A stretch of DNA of 64,000 bases from Closterium sp. NIES-65. Taxonomy: Eukaryota; Streptophyta; Zygnematophyceae; Desmidiales; Closteriaceae. The position numbers and the translations under genes are program-made. Under the pieces are notes generated by a model. That model was not told the DNA's origin, made no database searches, and was given only the letters and a program-made list of their open reading frames with translations. Each line of letters starts with the position of its first letter. The stretch's first letter is position 1. Shown here piece after piece: positions 21,701 through 32,100 of the stretch. The DNA lies in contig CANXME010002275.1 in NCBI GenBank assembly GCA_948144175.1, positions 4,959,001-5,023,000 on the forward strand, given 5' to 3'.

Positions 21701-24700
21701 TCGTCCTGCTGGGGGTGCTGAGCCTGGGGGTGCTGAGCCTGGGGGTGTGGAGCCTGGGGGTGTGGAGCCTGGGGGTGTGGAGCCTGGGGGTGTGGAGCTT
21801 GAGGGTGCTGAGCTTGGGGGTGTGGAGCCTCGTGGTGCTGAGCTGCGGAGTCCGGAGTCTGGGGGTTCTGAGTCTGGAGGTACTAGGCCTGGGAGTCCTG
21901 CACCTGGAGGAGCCCTCTCCTCGGAGCAGCTGCGTGCGTGGTACTTAGAGTACTGCAGCCTCCGGAGAGGTACGGCTCGAGCCGGACGTACTACTGGGAC
22001 TGGTGCTAGTGCTTCTTCTCCCGTTCGGGAGCTCCCCTCCCGCGAGCGGATCCGTGAGTGGTACGAGCGGCGCTGCACTCTTCGGAGTGGCGTGCCTCGT
22101 GTTATGCACCCCGCTACTGTTGGAGGTGCTGCTGGTGCTGAGGACCCGGGCGTTGGAGCTGCTGCTGGTGCTGAGGACCCGGGCGTTGGAGCTGCTGCTG
22201 GTGCTGAGGACCCGGGCGTTGGAGCCGCTGCTGGTGCTGAGGACCCGGGCGTTGGAGCTGCTGCTGGTGCTAAGGACCCGGGCGTTGGAGCTGCTGCTGG
22301 TGCTGCGGACCCAGGCGTTGGAGCTGCTGCTGGTGCTGAGGACCCTGGCGCTGGTGCTGCTGCTGGTGCTGAGGACCCGGGCGTTGGAGTTGGTGCTGGT
22401 GCTGAGGACCCTGGCGCTGGTGCTGCTGTTGGTGCTGTGGAGTCAGGCGTTGGAGCTGCTGCTGGTGCTCAGGACCTGGGAGTTGGGGCTGCTACTGGTG
22501 CTGAGGACCTGGGAGTTGGGGCTGCTACTGGTGCTGCGGACCCTGGCGCTGGTGTCTCTGCTGGTTCTGGAGTTGCTGCACGGCCGCGGCCGTACTTCGT
22601 TCCGCTCCTTCAGCAGGTTCTTGGTCAGCTCCCTCCTCCTTGTCCTCCTCCCTTCTAATGGTGTCCTCCGTCTATCCAGCGGTAGTCAAAGCTACCGTCT
22701 GCCTCCTCTCTCCCTGGTCCTGCTCCTTACACTGGTCCGACTAGAGGTCTTACTGAGCGTCGTGCGCCTGAGTCTTGTCCTGCGTCGCCTGAGTCTCATC
22801 GTGTGTCGCCTGTCCGTGCTACTCTCAATCGTGTCCCGAGTCAGCGTCCTCCTGCTGTCCCAGGCACTCACCGGATGGCGCTTCGTCCTTCCACTGCTCC
22901 ACAGCGTGTCCCACTGCCGTCTCCTCCTGCGTCCTCTCTTCCTTTTTTTGCTGACCTGGAGTCAGACTCCCTTCGTGCTGCCAGTCCTACTGTCACGCGT
23001 CTCCTGGCTACTATTGTCACTAACCCTTCCTTTGAGTCCGCTGCTGCGTCTGCCTTAGTTGCTGAGCTTGTCGACTTTGCTGCCACCTGTCGTCTAGACA
23101 ATGCCGCTAGCCTAGTTGCTGAGTCTGAGTCTGTCTGTCCTCCGTCCATCGGGGGTGAGTGTGCTCTTAGCACTGACGTCCTTGAGGACAGGCAGGAGGA
23201 GTTTGAGTGCTTTGCTGCCGCTTTGCCCCATCTCGTTTCCATGCTTGTTGCCCTTGAGGGAGACCCGGATGCACCAGACATCCCGACCCCACGCTCTTAC
23301 GCAGAGGCGATGGCCGGTCCCTACTCTTCTCAGTGGCAAACAGCCATGGACACGGAGATGGCTTCCTGGAAGTCCACAGGCACCTACGTCGACGAGGTTC
23401 CCCCACCTGGGGCGAGCATCGTCAGTGGCATGTGGATTTTCAGGGTGAAGCGGCCGCCGGGCTCTCCGCCTGTCTTCAAGGCGCGTTACGTTGCCCGAGG
23501 CTTCAGTCAACGAGAGGGAGTTGACTTCTTCCAGACCTTCTCCCCGACCCCGAAGATGACCACTCTTCGGGTTCTGCTGCACGTCGCCGCTCAGCGTGAC
23601 TACGAGCTCCACTCGCTTGACTTCAGCACTGCTTTCCTGCAGGGCAGCCTGCACGAGGAGATCTGGCTGCGCCGTCCACCTAGCTTCACTGGGTCGTTCC
23701 CTCCTGGTACCCAGTGGAGCCTCCAACGGCCAGTCTACGGTCTCCGCCAGGCGCCTCGTGAGTGGCACGACACACTGAGGACTACGCTTGCGGCTCTTGG
23801 GTTCGCGCCTTCTACTGCTGACCCGTCGCTGTTTCTACGCACCGACACCTCACTGCCGCCGTTCTACGTCCTTGTGTACGTCGACAACTTGGTCTTTGCT
23901 ACTGCTGACACTGTGGCACTCGCCCACGTAAAGTCAGAGCTGCAGAAGAGACACACGTGCACAGACCTGGGTGAACTGACAAGCTATCTTGGCTTGCGGA
24001 TCACCCGGGGCAGAGCACGCCGCACCATCACCTTGACTCAGTCACACATGGTGCAGCAGGTCCTTCAGCGCTTCCGCTTCACGTACTCCTCGCCTCAGCC
24101 CACTCCTCTGCCTACCGGTCACTCGCTCTCAGCTCTGCCTTCGGATGAGTCCGTAGAGCCAAGTGGCCCGTATCCAGAGCTTGTGGGTTGCCTCATGTAC
24201 CTGATGACCTGCACTCGACCAGACCTTGCATACCCTCTCAGCATTCTTGCACGCTATGTCGCTCCCGGCCGTCACCGGAAGGAGCACATGGATGCAGCTA
24301 AGAGGGTGTTGCGCTACTTGTGCAGTACGTCGGGCATGGGGCTAGTGCTTGGAGGGCGAGTCCCAGTTGTTCTCACTGGGCACTCAGACGCTTCTTGGGC
24401 AGACGACCAGGCTACTCAGCGGTTGTCTCAGGGTTACTCCTTCAGTCTTGGCTCTGGTTCTGTTTCTTGGCGTTCTACTCGCTCTTCTTCTGTTCTCAGC
24501 TCCAGTTGTGAGGCTGAGATCTACGCCACAGCCATGGCGGCCCAGGAGCTACGCTGGCTCACCTACTTGCTGACCGACCTTGGAGAGCAGCCTTGTTCTC
24601 CTCCAGTGCTGTACGTCAACAACAAGGCAGCCATTGCCTTGTGTGAGGAGCACAGACTGGAGCACAGAACGAAGCACATTGCTCTGCGTTACTTCCTTGC

Positions 24701-24860
24701 TCGAGAGCTGCAGCAGCGTGGTCAGCTTCGCGTGCGTTACGTGGCCTCTGAGGCCAACACTGCTGATGTGTTCACCAAGGCGCTTCAGCCTTGTGACCAT
24801 CAGCGCTTTTGCACTCTTCTAGGCCTTGTGCCTACTGGACCTCACTTGCTTACTTCTTGA
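18725..24860 (+). pseudogene. Cop-6 gag-pol, several breaks
   Basis: Starts MASPQVLVFDAEGRPVKF. Gag is stopped by TAG at 19199-19201 and 19795-19797 and shifted at a G-run near 19505. The poly-Gly tract is at about 19500-19740 and the finger at 19823-19894. Protease has TLDSGASRCFF (near 20218). A frameshift at 20849-20860 separates the integrase zinc region from the core (MDVWGP, LHSDRGGEF, GVAERRIG). The linker has a run of GGVEP repeats and a 33-bp minisatellite. RT runs from about 23300 with YVDN (23877-23888) in place of catalytic YVDD. RNase H has YVNNKAA (Asn at 24618-24620) where Asp is expected, and the ORF ends after HLLTS. It is catalytically dead in RT and RNase H. Confidence 0.9.
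22126..22560 (+). repeat. 33-bp coding minisatellite in Cop-6 linker
   Basis: About 13 tandem copies of a 33-bp unit encode VGAAAGAEDPG-type 11-mers between integrase and RT. Because 33 is divisible by three, copy number changes keep frame. Cop-7 has about 9 copies at 32560-32860. Confidence 0.88.
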
Positions 24861-25225
24861 GTCTGTTTGTACTGTGATCTCTATATATATACCTGCATGT
24901 TTACTCTTGTTAGGTTGTGATCATTGTACCTTTTGCTCTATTATAAACCTGCATGTGAACTGGTCTTGTGACCACTTGCTTGTGCTCGGAATTTGTGTGG
25001 TATCCTTGAGATCCACCCTGAGCTTGTTTTGCCTTGCTTTGCCTTGACTGGTCTTGTGACCCCTAGTTCTCCCCCACTTTGCCTATGGGGGTGTGTCAAA
25101 CATTATATATGTTGTGTTAGTTTAGGCTACAATGGGTTAGCCTATAGGAGGTACACAATTCTAGGGTTAGGTACTTGTACTCATTTCACTGCTAGTTCAT
25201 TCATTCCTGTTCAGTGATTCCAACA
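24861..25225 (+). repeat. Cop-6 3' UTR (24861-25093) and 3' LTR (25094-25225)
   Basis: The UTR carries the GATCCACCCTGAGC block and the C5/G5 hairpin (25071-25076 with 25086-25091) just upstream of the LTR. The LTR is 132 bp and ends TTCCAACA, followed by GGAGA, the second copy of the target site. Confidence 0.9.
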
Positions 25226-26668
25226 GGAGAAGTTCTTCTCCTTCATGTCCTTCTACGAGCAACACTAGCAGTCGGCACCTGCGCAGTCAAACAACAGCAA
25301 CAACAACAACGACGTGACGCCCATGAGCCTCGACAGCTCATCCTACGCACGTGGAAATCAACAGCTGCAACCTACCTTTGCTCCGTACGAGCCCCAGCGT
25401 GGCTCCATCAGCTTTATGCCACAACCGCAGCCTGCACCTGGACAATAGAAGACACTGGACGCACTTCAAGTTCAGTCACAGTTTGCGCACGTCTTAAAAC
25501 TGCAAACGTCAAAGCCTTTCGACGGGATGGACTTCTTTACCTGGTCGTTCGAATTCGAATTAATTATGAAGGCGCGCAGATTCTTGGCCTCTTTGACGGG
25601 TCCCTGCCATATCCTACACACGGCAGACAATACGACAAGCAGCGGTACACGTATCAGTCAATGATGGCGTACACAATACTACTAAGAAACATCACTCCAA
25701 ATGAGCAGCAGAATATACGGTCTTACCGGGGATACGGCAACTCTGCAGAGCTTGCGTACAACCACCTGGAGAACCTGTATCAAACAACAGACATCGTCAA
25801 TCAAAGTCGGTTAATGGCGCAACTGACAACAGTCGAAATGAAACCGGGCGAAAAGGGAATGGCGTATATCAGCCGTTGTCGCGAATTGTGTGACAAACTC
25901 CTTCGGTGCGGAGGGTCAATTTCAGAAGACGCCTTTGTCACAGTCATCATCGGCGGCCTCGGTCCTCAGTGGCGCTCCACTCGCGCCATACTCCAAGCTC
26001 ACTGAAAAATATCAGAAGCAGCATTCTGCGCCAAGATCCACGCTGAGCAGCAAGATATGGACCAGCAAGAAGAACGACACAAGAGGAAGGCATCAGTATC
26101 CGAATTCACATTTCACACTCAACTGCACTACTCCAACAACAATCGGCATCAACCAAAACCAGTACCTCCGTTCTGTCACCTTTGTGAGACATCAGGTCAC
26201 CCCCGTACCCACTGCCCATACCGGCAGCAGTCAACGCCAACGCAGCGGCCGCTTTGCCCTTCAAGCAGTCAAGTCGCCTCAACACAAGCGAATCCGACCA
26301 CTCGAGTACAAGCCTCAACAACATCGTCGGGACAACCTGCGCAAGGAGCAAGAAACATCGTCAGTTGCATGGCACGCCTGACCGACTCCTGCATCACTGA
26401 ATCGCCACCGCATTACTCACCAAAAGAACAACTTGAAGAAAGAACTCCTCGTCGCGAGACACTGGAGCCAAACCCAACCTACGCTGCCATCGCCCAGAGC
26501 GAGCCGTCCGGGAGAGACACGTGGTTCTTAGACAGTTGCTGCGGACAACACATGTGCTCTTCAGGACGCTTCGTTCAACGCAAACACCAACGTCAACGCA
26601 AAGTTGCCATCACCGTCGCCAACAACCAGAACCTGCGCACACGACGACAAGGTGTGGTGCAACTTTAG
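25226..26668 (+). pseudogene. Cop-5 gag: capsid region and CCHC knuckle, protease start
   Basis: Frames are broken but the order is clear. A Gln/Asn-rich stretch is followed by the copia Gag core (FDGMDFFTWSFEFELIM; then, after a frameshift near 25590, YTILLRNITPNEQ, NHLENLYQTTD and IGGLGPQW). The knuckle CHLCETSGHPRTHC is a standard C-x2-C-x4-H-x4-C near 26176-26220. The protease motif reads TWFLDSCCGQHMC near 26520, with Cys where the DSG Gly is expected. Stops and shifts occur at several points (for example 26003 and 26668). Confidence 0.82.
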
Positions 26669-26683
26669 TCATGAGAGACAAAC

Positions 26684-27358
26684 GTGATACTGCAAATGTC
26701 AAAAGTATTAATTGCGGAGGGACTTGGCTACAACTTACTGAGTGTCGGTCAACTGATGGCGAAAGGCATCCACCTCGAAGCAGATAGCACAACACAAGAA
26801 ATCAAGTTGTACCACGGGAGAGGAGGTCTCTATATCAGCAAGGCAGTCCTGAAGAATAACGTCTTCGTCCTCGACTTTGTCCCAGATCTTGGCACCGCTG
26901 ACAGCGACGGGATCGTCACCTTCACCTCCTGGACACATCCACCGGATCTCGACCCGAACTTCAGTCCCAAAGGCTTCTGGTACTCGCACACCATTCCTGA
27001 GGCAGAACGAACAAGAGCATTAGCAACAATTCAACGATCGGCAGCAGCAAAGACAACATCGGCAGCAGCAGAGACAACATCGGCAGCAGCAGAGACAACA
27101 TCGGCAGCAGCAGAGACAACATCGGCAGCAGCAGAGACAACATCGGCAGCAGCAGAGACAACATCGGCAGCAGCAGAGACAATATCAACAGCAGCAGAGA
27201 CAACATCGGCAGCAGCAGAAACAACATCGACACCAATCGCGAGTCATTCAACTGCACCGGCTCCAATCGACGACGACAGTCCACCGACTCCTGCACAGCA
27301 GCTTAACCCAACACCACAAGAAGGACATCGAAGCGCAAACTTCACTGCAAGCTTCTAA
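26684..27358 (+). pseudogene. Cop-5 protease C-terminal part and repeat-bearing linker
   Basis: Reads VLIAEGLGYNLLSVGQLMAKG, the conserved copia block after the protease, then LYHGRGGLYISKAVLKNN, typical of the pre-integrase region. It ends in an array of TTSAAAE heptapeptides (next entry). The frame stops at 27356-27358; the element continues in another frame at 27425. Confidence 0.8.
27040..27222 (+). repeat. 21-bp coding tandem repeat in Cop-5
   Basis: About nine near-identical 21-bp units (ACATCGGCAGCAGCAGAGACA) encode TSAAAET. The unit length keeps frame. The low divergence between units contrasts with the decay of the rest of Cop-5. Confidence 0.9.
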
Positions 27359-27424
27359 TCCAACTCCGACTTGTACCGTCGCTCACCCGGACATCAAGAT
27401 GGCTAAGACATCTGGCACGCGAGA

Positions 27425-27944
27425 ATGGGACACCCAAGCAACACGGTGTTAAACAACACAATCAGAGCAGGCGTGCTCAATAAAGATTCACTACTCCTAA
27501 CCAACGGAAGCAAACTTCGACGAGCTCGCGGAACGTGCTTTACCTGCCCCGAAGCTGACTTACCACATCGGCCGTTCGCTTCTCATCACAATCCCAGCGC
27601 ACCAGCTTACGCACCACTTGAGAAAGTAAACAGCGACATCCTGTACAATTCGGAACTTGGACAAGGAGCATATGGTTACACCATCACGTTCATCGATGTC
27701 GCTAAGCGTTACGTTTGGCAGCTCAACCTACCAAGCAAGGACATGGCCTTCAAGGCCTTCGTCGCATGGCTCCCAGTCGCAGAACGAGAATCAGGCGTGA
27801 AGTTAAAAAGCTTCCAGTCAGACGGGGGAGGAGAATACACCACACAGAGGTTCAAGTAGTACTTGGCAGAAAGAGGGATCAAGAGGCTCATCTCTCTTCC
27901 CTACGCTCACCAGCAGCAAGGCGTAGCAGAAAGGATGAACAGGA
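27425..27944 (+). pseudogene. Cop-5 integrase: zinc region and catalytic core start
   Basis: Shows the GAG-pre-integrase His (MGHPSNTVLNNTIRAG), CFTC, the first catalytic Asp (KVNSDILY), the second (FQSDGGGEYTT) and the Glu in GVAERMNR, directly before the Cop-7 insertion at 27945. A TAG at 27857-27859 breaks the frame before YLAERGIKRL. The core continues at 35521. Confidence 0.87.
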
Positions 27945-28122
27945 TGTCAAACATTATATATGTTGTGTTAGTTTAGGCTACAGTGGGTTAGCCTATAGGG
28001 GGTACATAATTCTAGGGTTAGGTACTTGTACTCATTTCACTGCTAGTTCATCCATTCATCTTCAATGATTCCAACATGGTATAGAGCAGGTCCTTCCTAG
28101 GACCGAAATTTTCTAAGGGCCC
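27945..28122 (+). repeat. Cop-7 5' LTR (27945-28076), PBS, stem-loop and GGGCCC
   Basis: LTR of 132 bp ending ATTCCAACA, PBS TGGTATAGAGCAGG from 28077. Stem arms GGTCC (28089-28093) and GGACC (28100-28104); GGGCCC at 28117-28122. Confidence 0.88.
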
Positions 28123-28154
28123 ACCACTACGTAACTACCTACCTACCTACCTAC

Positions 28155-29142
28155 TTGTGCCCTAGGGCGCCTCGGCGTGTCACGCCCCTAGAGGCCCCTC
28201 TTGACGGCCCCGCGTTAGCCCCGTTCAGGCCCCGTTGGCCCCACGCCTGCTCTCCCTAGCGGCCCCGTTCAGACCCCGTCGGCCCCTTTAAGGCCCCGTT
28301 CAGGCCCCGCGCTAGCCCCGTTCAGGCCCCGTCGGCCCCGTTTCAGGCCCCATCGGCCCCGCGCTAGCCCCTCTCAGGCCCCGTCGGCCCGCGCTAGCCC
28401 CCTTTCAGGCCCCGTCGGCCCCGTTTCAGGCCCCGTCGGCCCCGTTTCAGGCCCCGTCGGCCCCGCGCTAGCCCCTCTCAGGCCCCGTCGACCCGCGCTA
28501 GCCCCGTTTCAGGCCCCGTTGGCCCCGTTTCAGGCCTCGTCGGCCCCGCGCTAGCCCCTCTGAGGCCCTGCGGTCCGCGCTAGCCCCGTTTCAGGCCCCG
28601 TCGGCCCCGCGCTAGCCCCTCTCAGGCCCCGTCGGCCCCGCGCTAGCCCCATTCAGGCCCCCATCGGACCCGCGCTAGCCCCGTTTCAGGCCCCGTCGGC
28701 CCCATTTCAGGCCCCGTCGGCCCCGCGCTAGCCCCGTTCAAGCCCCGTCGCCCCCTTGCTAGCCCCGTCAAGGCCCCGTTTGGCCCCGCGCTAGCCCCGC
28801 TCAGGCTCCGATCGGCCCCGCGCTCGCCCCTCTAGGGCCCCAACCGGCCCCGTGCCAACCTCGCCGACCCGTGCCCACCACCTAGAGGCCCCGGGCGGCC
28901 CGTTCCCGCCGCAGCACACGAGGGAGAGCGGGCGGCCCGTCCCCGCCGTGACCCGAGCCGCGCGACCCGAGCCGCGCGCCCCGAGCCGAGCCGCGCGCCC
29001 CGAGCCGAGCCGCACGCCCCGAGCCGAGCCGCGCCACCCAGCCGAGCCGCGACCCGACCTGAACCGAGCCGCGCCGCCCTGCCCTACCTGGTTCGTCCTA
29101 CCTGCTTCTCCTACTGCTACTGCTGCTATTTCTACTATTCCT
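28155..29142 (+). repeat. Cop-7 leader: GC-rich tandem array
   Basis: Same type and units as the Cop-6 leader (GGCCCCGTCGGCCC alternating with GCGCTAGCCCC), somewhat longer, then GAGCCGCGC repeats, up to the gag ATG at 29143. No coding role is visible. Confidence 0.78.
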
Positions 29143-32100
29143 ATGGCTAGCCCACAGGTTCTCGTGTTCGATGCTGAGGACCGCCCTGTGAAGTTTGACA
29201 CCTAGCTCGATGACCTGCACCTCTACCTACAGCTCACAGCCAAGGATGACATCTCACTGTACGATCACGCCCTAGGCCATGTCACTGCCCCTGCTGCTAC
29301 TGCTGACAGCACTGCTCGCTCACAGTGGCAGACTCGTGATGCCCACGCTCGCTTCACCATTCGCAACTCCCTACCGATAGACAAACGCGAGCACTTTGGT
29401 CAGCACAAGTCTGCACAAGCACTGTACATAGCTGTAGTTGCTCGCTACTCCTCACCTGCCTCTGCCGCACTAGGCCGTCTCTCCCTCCCCTACCTGTTTC
29501 CCGACCGGGCCTCCTTTCACACAATCGCTGACCTCATCACGCACCTCCGTACTAGTGAGGCCCGCTTCCGTGCCGCCATGCCTGCTGATTTCGTTGCCAC
29601 GCACCCCCCTCCACTCTGGCTCACTCTCTACCACCTAGTCACCCGCCTCCCTGACACACTTCGTGCTGTCAGGGACCACTTCCTAGCTCGTTGCCCCACT
29701 GATCTCACCATTGCCCTCCTCGAGAAGGAGCTACTTGCAGCTGAGACTAGCATAGTCGCTGTAGGTGCCTCTCGTGGCGACCCCCGTACCCCGTTCTTTG
29801 AGGGGTGTTCTCCTTCCCCCCTTCTTCCCTCTGTCGCCTCTGCTGCTGCTGTCGACCATCTTGGTGCTGAGAAGGTCGGCGCTGCGTCTGCCTCGAGCGG
29901 ACGCCGCAGCAGCAAGGGCAAAGGGGGCAAGGGTGGTGGCGGTGATGGCGGGGGAGGCGGCGGTGGGGGCGGTGGAGGCAGTGGGGGTGGTGGCTCGGCT
30001 GGAGGGGCGAGTGGTAGCGGTGGGGGTGGTGGCGGCAGCGGCGGGGGAGGTGTCAGGAGTGGAGGCGGTGGTTGGGGTGGCGGTGGACCAGGCGGCGGCA
30101 GGGGTTGGGGTGGTCGAGGAGGTGGCAGCGGTGGTGGTGGCCGTGGAGGCACTGGCGGTGGCCAGGGCCAGCAGCACACTCCCTCGCCCCAGGAGGTCCG
30201 TGAGTGGTACTCTCAGCACGGGGGTGGGGGTGGTCTTAGCTGCACGTACGTCATTCGCACTGGTGACCACACTGGTCAGCAGTGTGGACGACCGCACGCC
30301 ACACAGCGCTGCTTCTCTCGTCTCGACGATGCTTGGCGTGTTCAGTTCCCTCAGGCCACTGAGCTGCCCCGCTGGCTTGATCTCCTGAAGAAGGGGATTG
30401 ATATCTATACTCTAGACTTTGATGCTATTCTATCTGCCATGTATGTGATGTCTACTAGTGGAGAGGGTGCTGAGTACTTGTGTGTGCCGCCCGACCCGGG
30501 CATTAGGGCCAGTGCGTCTGCCGCTCCAGGTACTCGCGTGTCGGCTACCCCAGGTGCTGGTGAGGCTGCTGCTCTAGGTGCTCGTGTGTCTCCCCCCCTT
30601 GGTACTGCGTCGACTGCCGCACTGCACACCTTCACACTGGACTCAGGTGCTTCTCGCTGCTTCTTTCGTAACCGCACTGCCTTTGAGCCGCTTGCTCGGC
30701 CAGTTGCTGTCTCCCTTGCTGACCCCTCTGGGGGTCCGGTCATTGCGACCTCTTCCAATGTCCTTCCCTACCCTGCGGTCCCGTCGGGCACACTGTCAGG
30801 TCTCCACCTCCCCTCGTTCTCTACGAACTTGGTGGCAGGATGTGCACTCCAGGACGGGGGTGTTCACCAGTTCACCCCTGCCTACGAGCGCGTGACACAC
30901 TGCACGTGTGCTCGTACGGGCCGTCACTTGGCTACCTTCACTCGGCAGCCGAGGTCGGACCTGTACACACTGACTACTGAGTCCCCTCAGGTTGCTGCGA
31001 CTGCGTCCGCGTCCGCGTCAGGTCAGCTGTCCGCCCCCTGCTCGTGTCGCTCTTTGGCACACGAGACTGTCCTTTGGCACCACCGCCTTGGCCACCCGTC
31101 TGTGCAGCGGCTTCGTGCCATGCACTCCCGGTACCTTGTCTCTGGCTTGCCCAGGGTCCTTCCTGCCCTCCCACCCTCGCCTGCTCCTAACTGTCTCCCT
31201 TGTGTTGAGAGACGGCAGCGCGCCGCTCCTCACTCCTCCTCGTTCCCCCCGACGACTGCTCCCTTGCAGAACACTCCACATGGACGTGTGGGGCCCAGCC
31301 CGCGTCCGTGGTCAGGGTCAGGAGAGGTACTTCCTGATAGTTGTTGACGACTACTCGCGCTACACCTCGGTCTTCCCCTTGCGCACCAAGGGTGAGGTCC
31401 CTGATGTCTTGATTCCATGGATCCGCAGAGCGCGTCTCCAGCTCAGCGAGCGTTTCCACTCGGACTTTCCTGTTCTGCGCTTGCACTCTGACAGAGGTGG
31501 TGAGTTCTCCTCTGACCTCTTGGCAGCCTACTGTGCTGAGCACGGCATTGAGCAGTCGTTCACGCTTCCGGCTTCTCCACAGCAGAATGGGGTTGCGGAG
31601 CGCCGCATTGGCCTGGTCATGGAGGTCGCCCGTACCTCCTTGATCCATGCGGCTGCCCCCCACTTTCTGTGGCCGTTTGCGGTCCGGTACGCTGCGCATC
31701 AGCTCAACCTCTGGCCCCGTGTCTCCTTGCCGGAGACCTCGCCCACGCTGCTGTGGACGGGGGAGGTTGGCGATGCGTCGCGTTTCCGGGTCTGGGGGTC
31801 TCGAGCTTTTGTCCGCGATTCGTCTGCGGACAAGCTCTCCTCCCGTGCTGTTCCCTGCGTCTTCCTGGGCTTTGTCCCGGACGCGTCTGGTTGGCAGTTT
31901 TACCACACCACCTCGCGCCGAGTCTTGCCCTCCCAGGACGTCACTTCTGACGAGTCCGTCCCCTACTACCGCCTCTTCCCCTACCGCACTGCCCCGCTCC
32001 CCCCCCCCGCCTCTCTTCCTCGCGCCAGGTGCTGCTGTTGCAGACCCCCTCCCCCCTCAGGGTGCCGCTCCCTCAGGTGTGTCTCAGGTAGACCCGGTTG

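Larger units (their letters stand above)
15882..25225 (+). mobile_element. Cop-6: copia insertion with extra 5' LTR and captured GST segment
   Basis: The target duplication GGAGA is present at 15877-15881 and 25226-25230, so both ends belong to one insertion unit. The left end is a partial LTR (15882-15968), followed by about 1.73 kb of foreign DNA (15969-17697) with an antisense GST fragment. A full LTR (17698-17818), PBS, leader, gag-pol (18725-24860) and 3' LTR (25094-25225) follow. This LTR-cargo-LTR-body-LTR layout is not that of a simple copia. Confidence 0.82.

Noticed and set aside
22003-23058. A 351-residue Leu/Val-rich open frame overlapping the Cop-6 linker
   Set aside because: It is the 33-bp minisatellite read in another frame; the motif-bearing Gag-Pol frame on the same strand explains the region.
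29628-30179. Proline-rich minus-strand frames opposite the Gly tracts (also at 39671-40297, 49324-49944 and 58122-58679)
   Set aside because: Poly-Gly codons (GGN) read as poly-Pro on the other strand. Each copy shows the same mirror, with no independent features.
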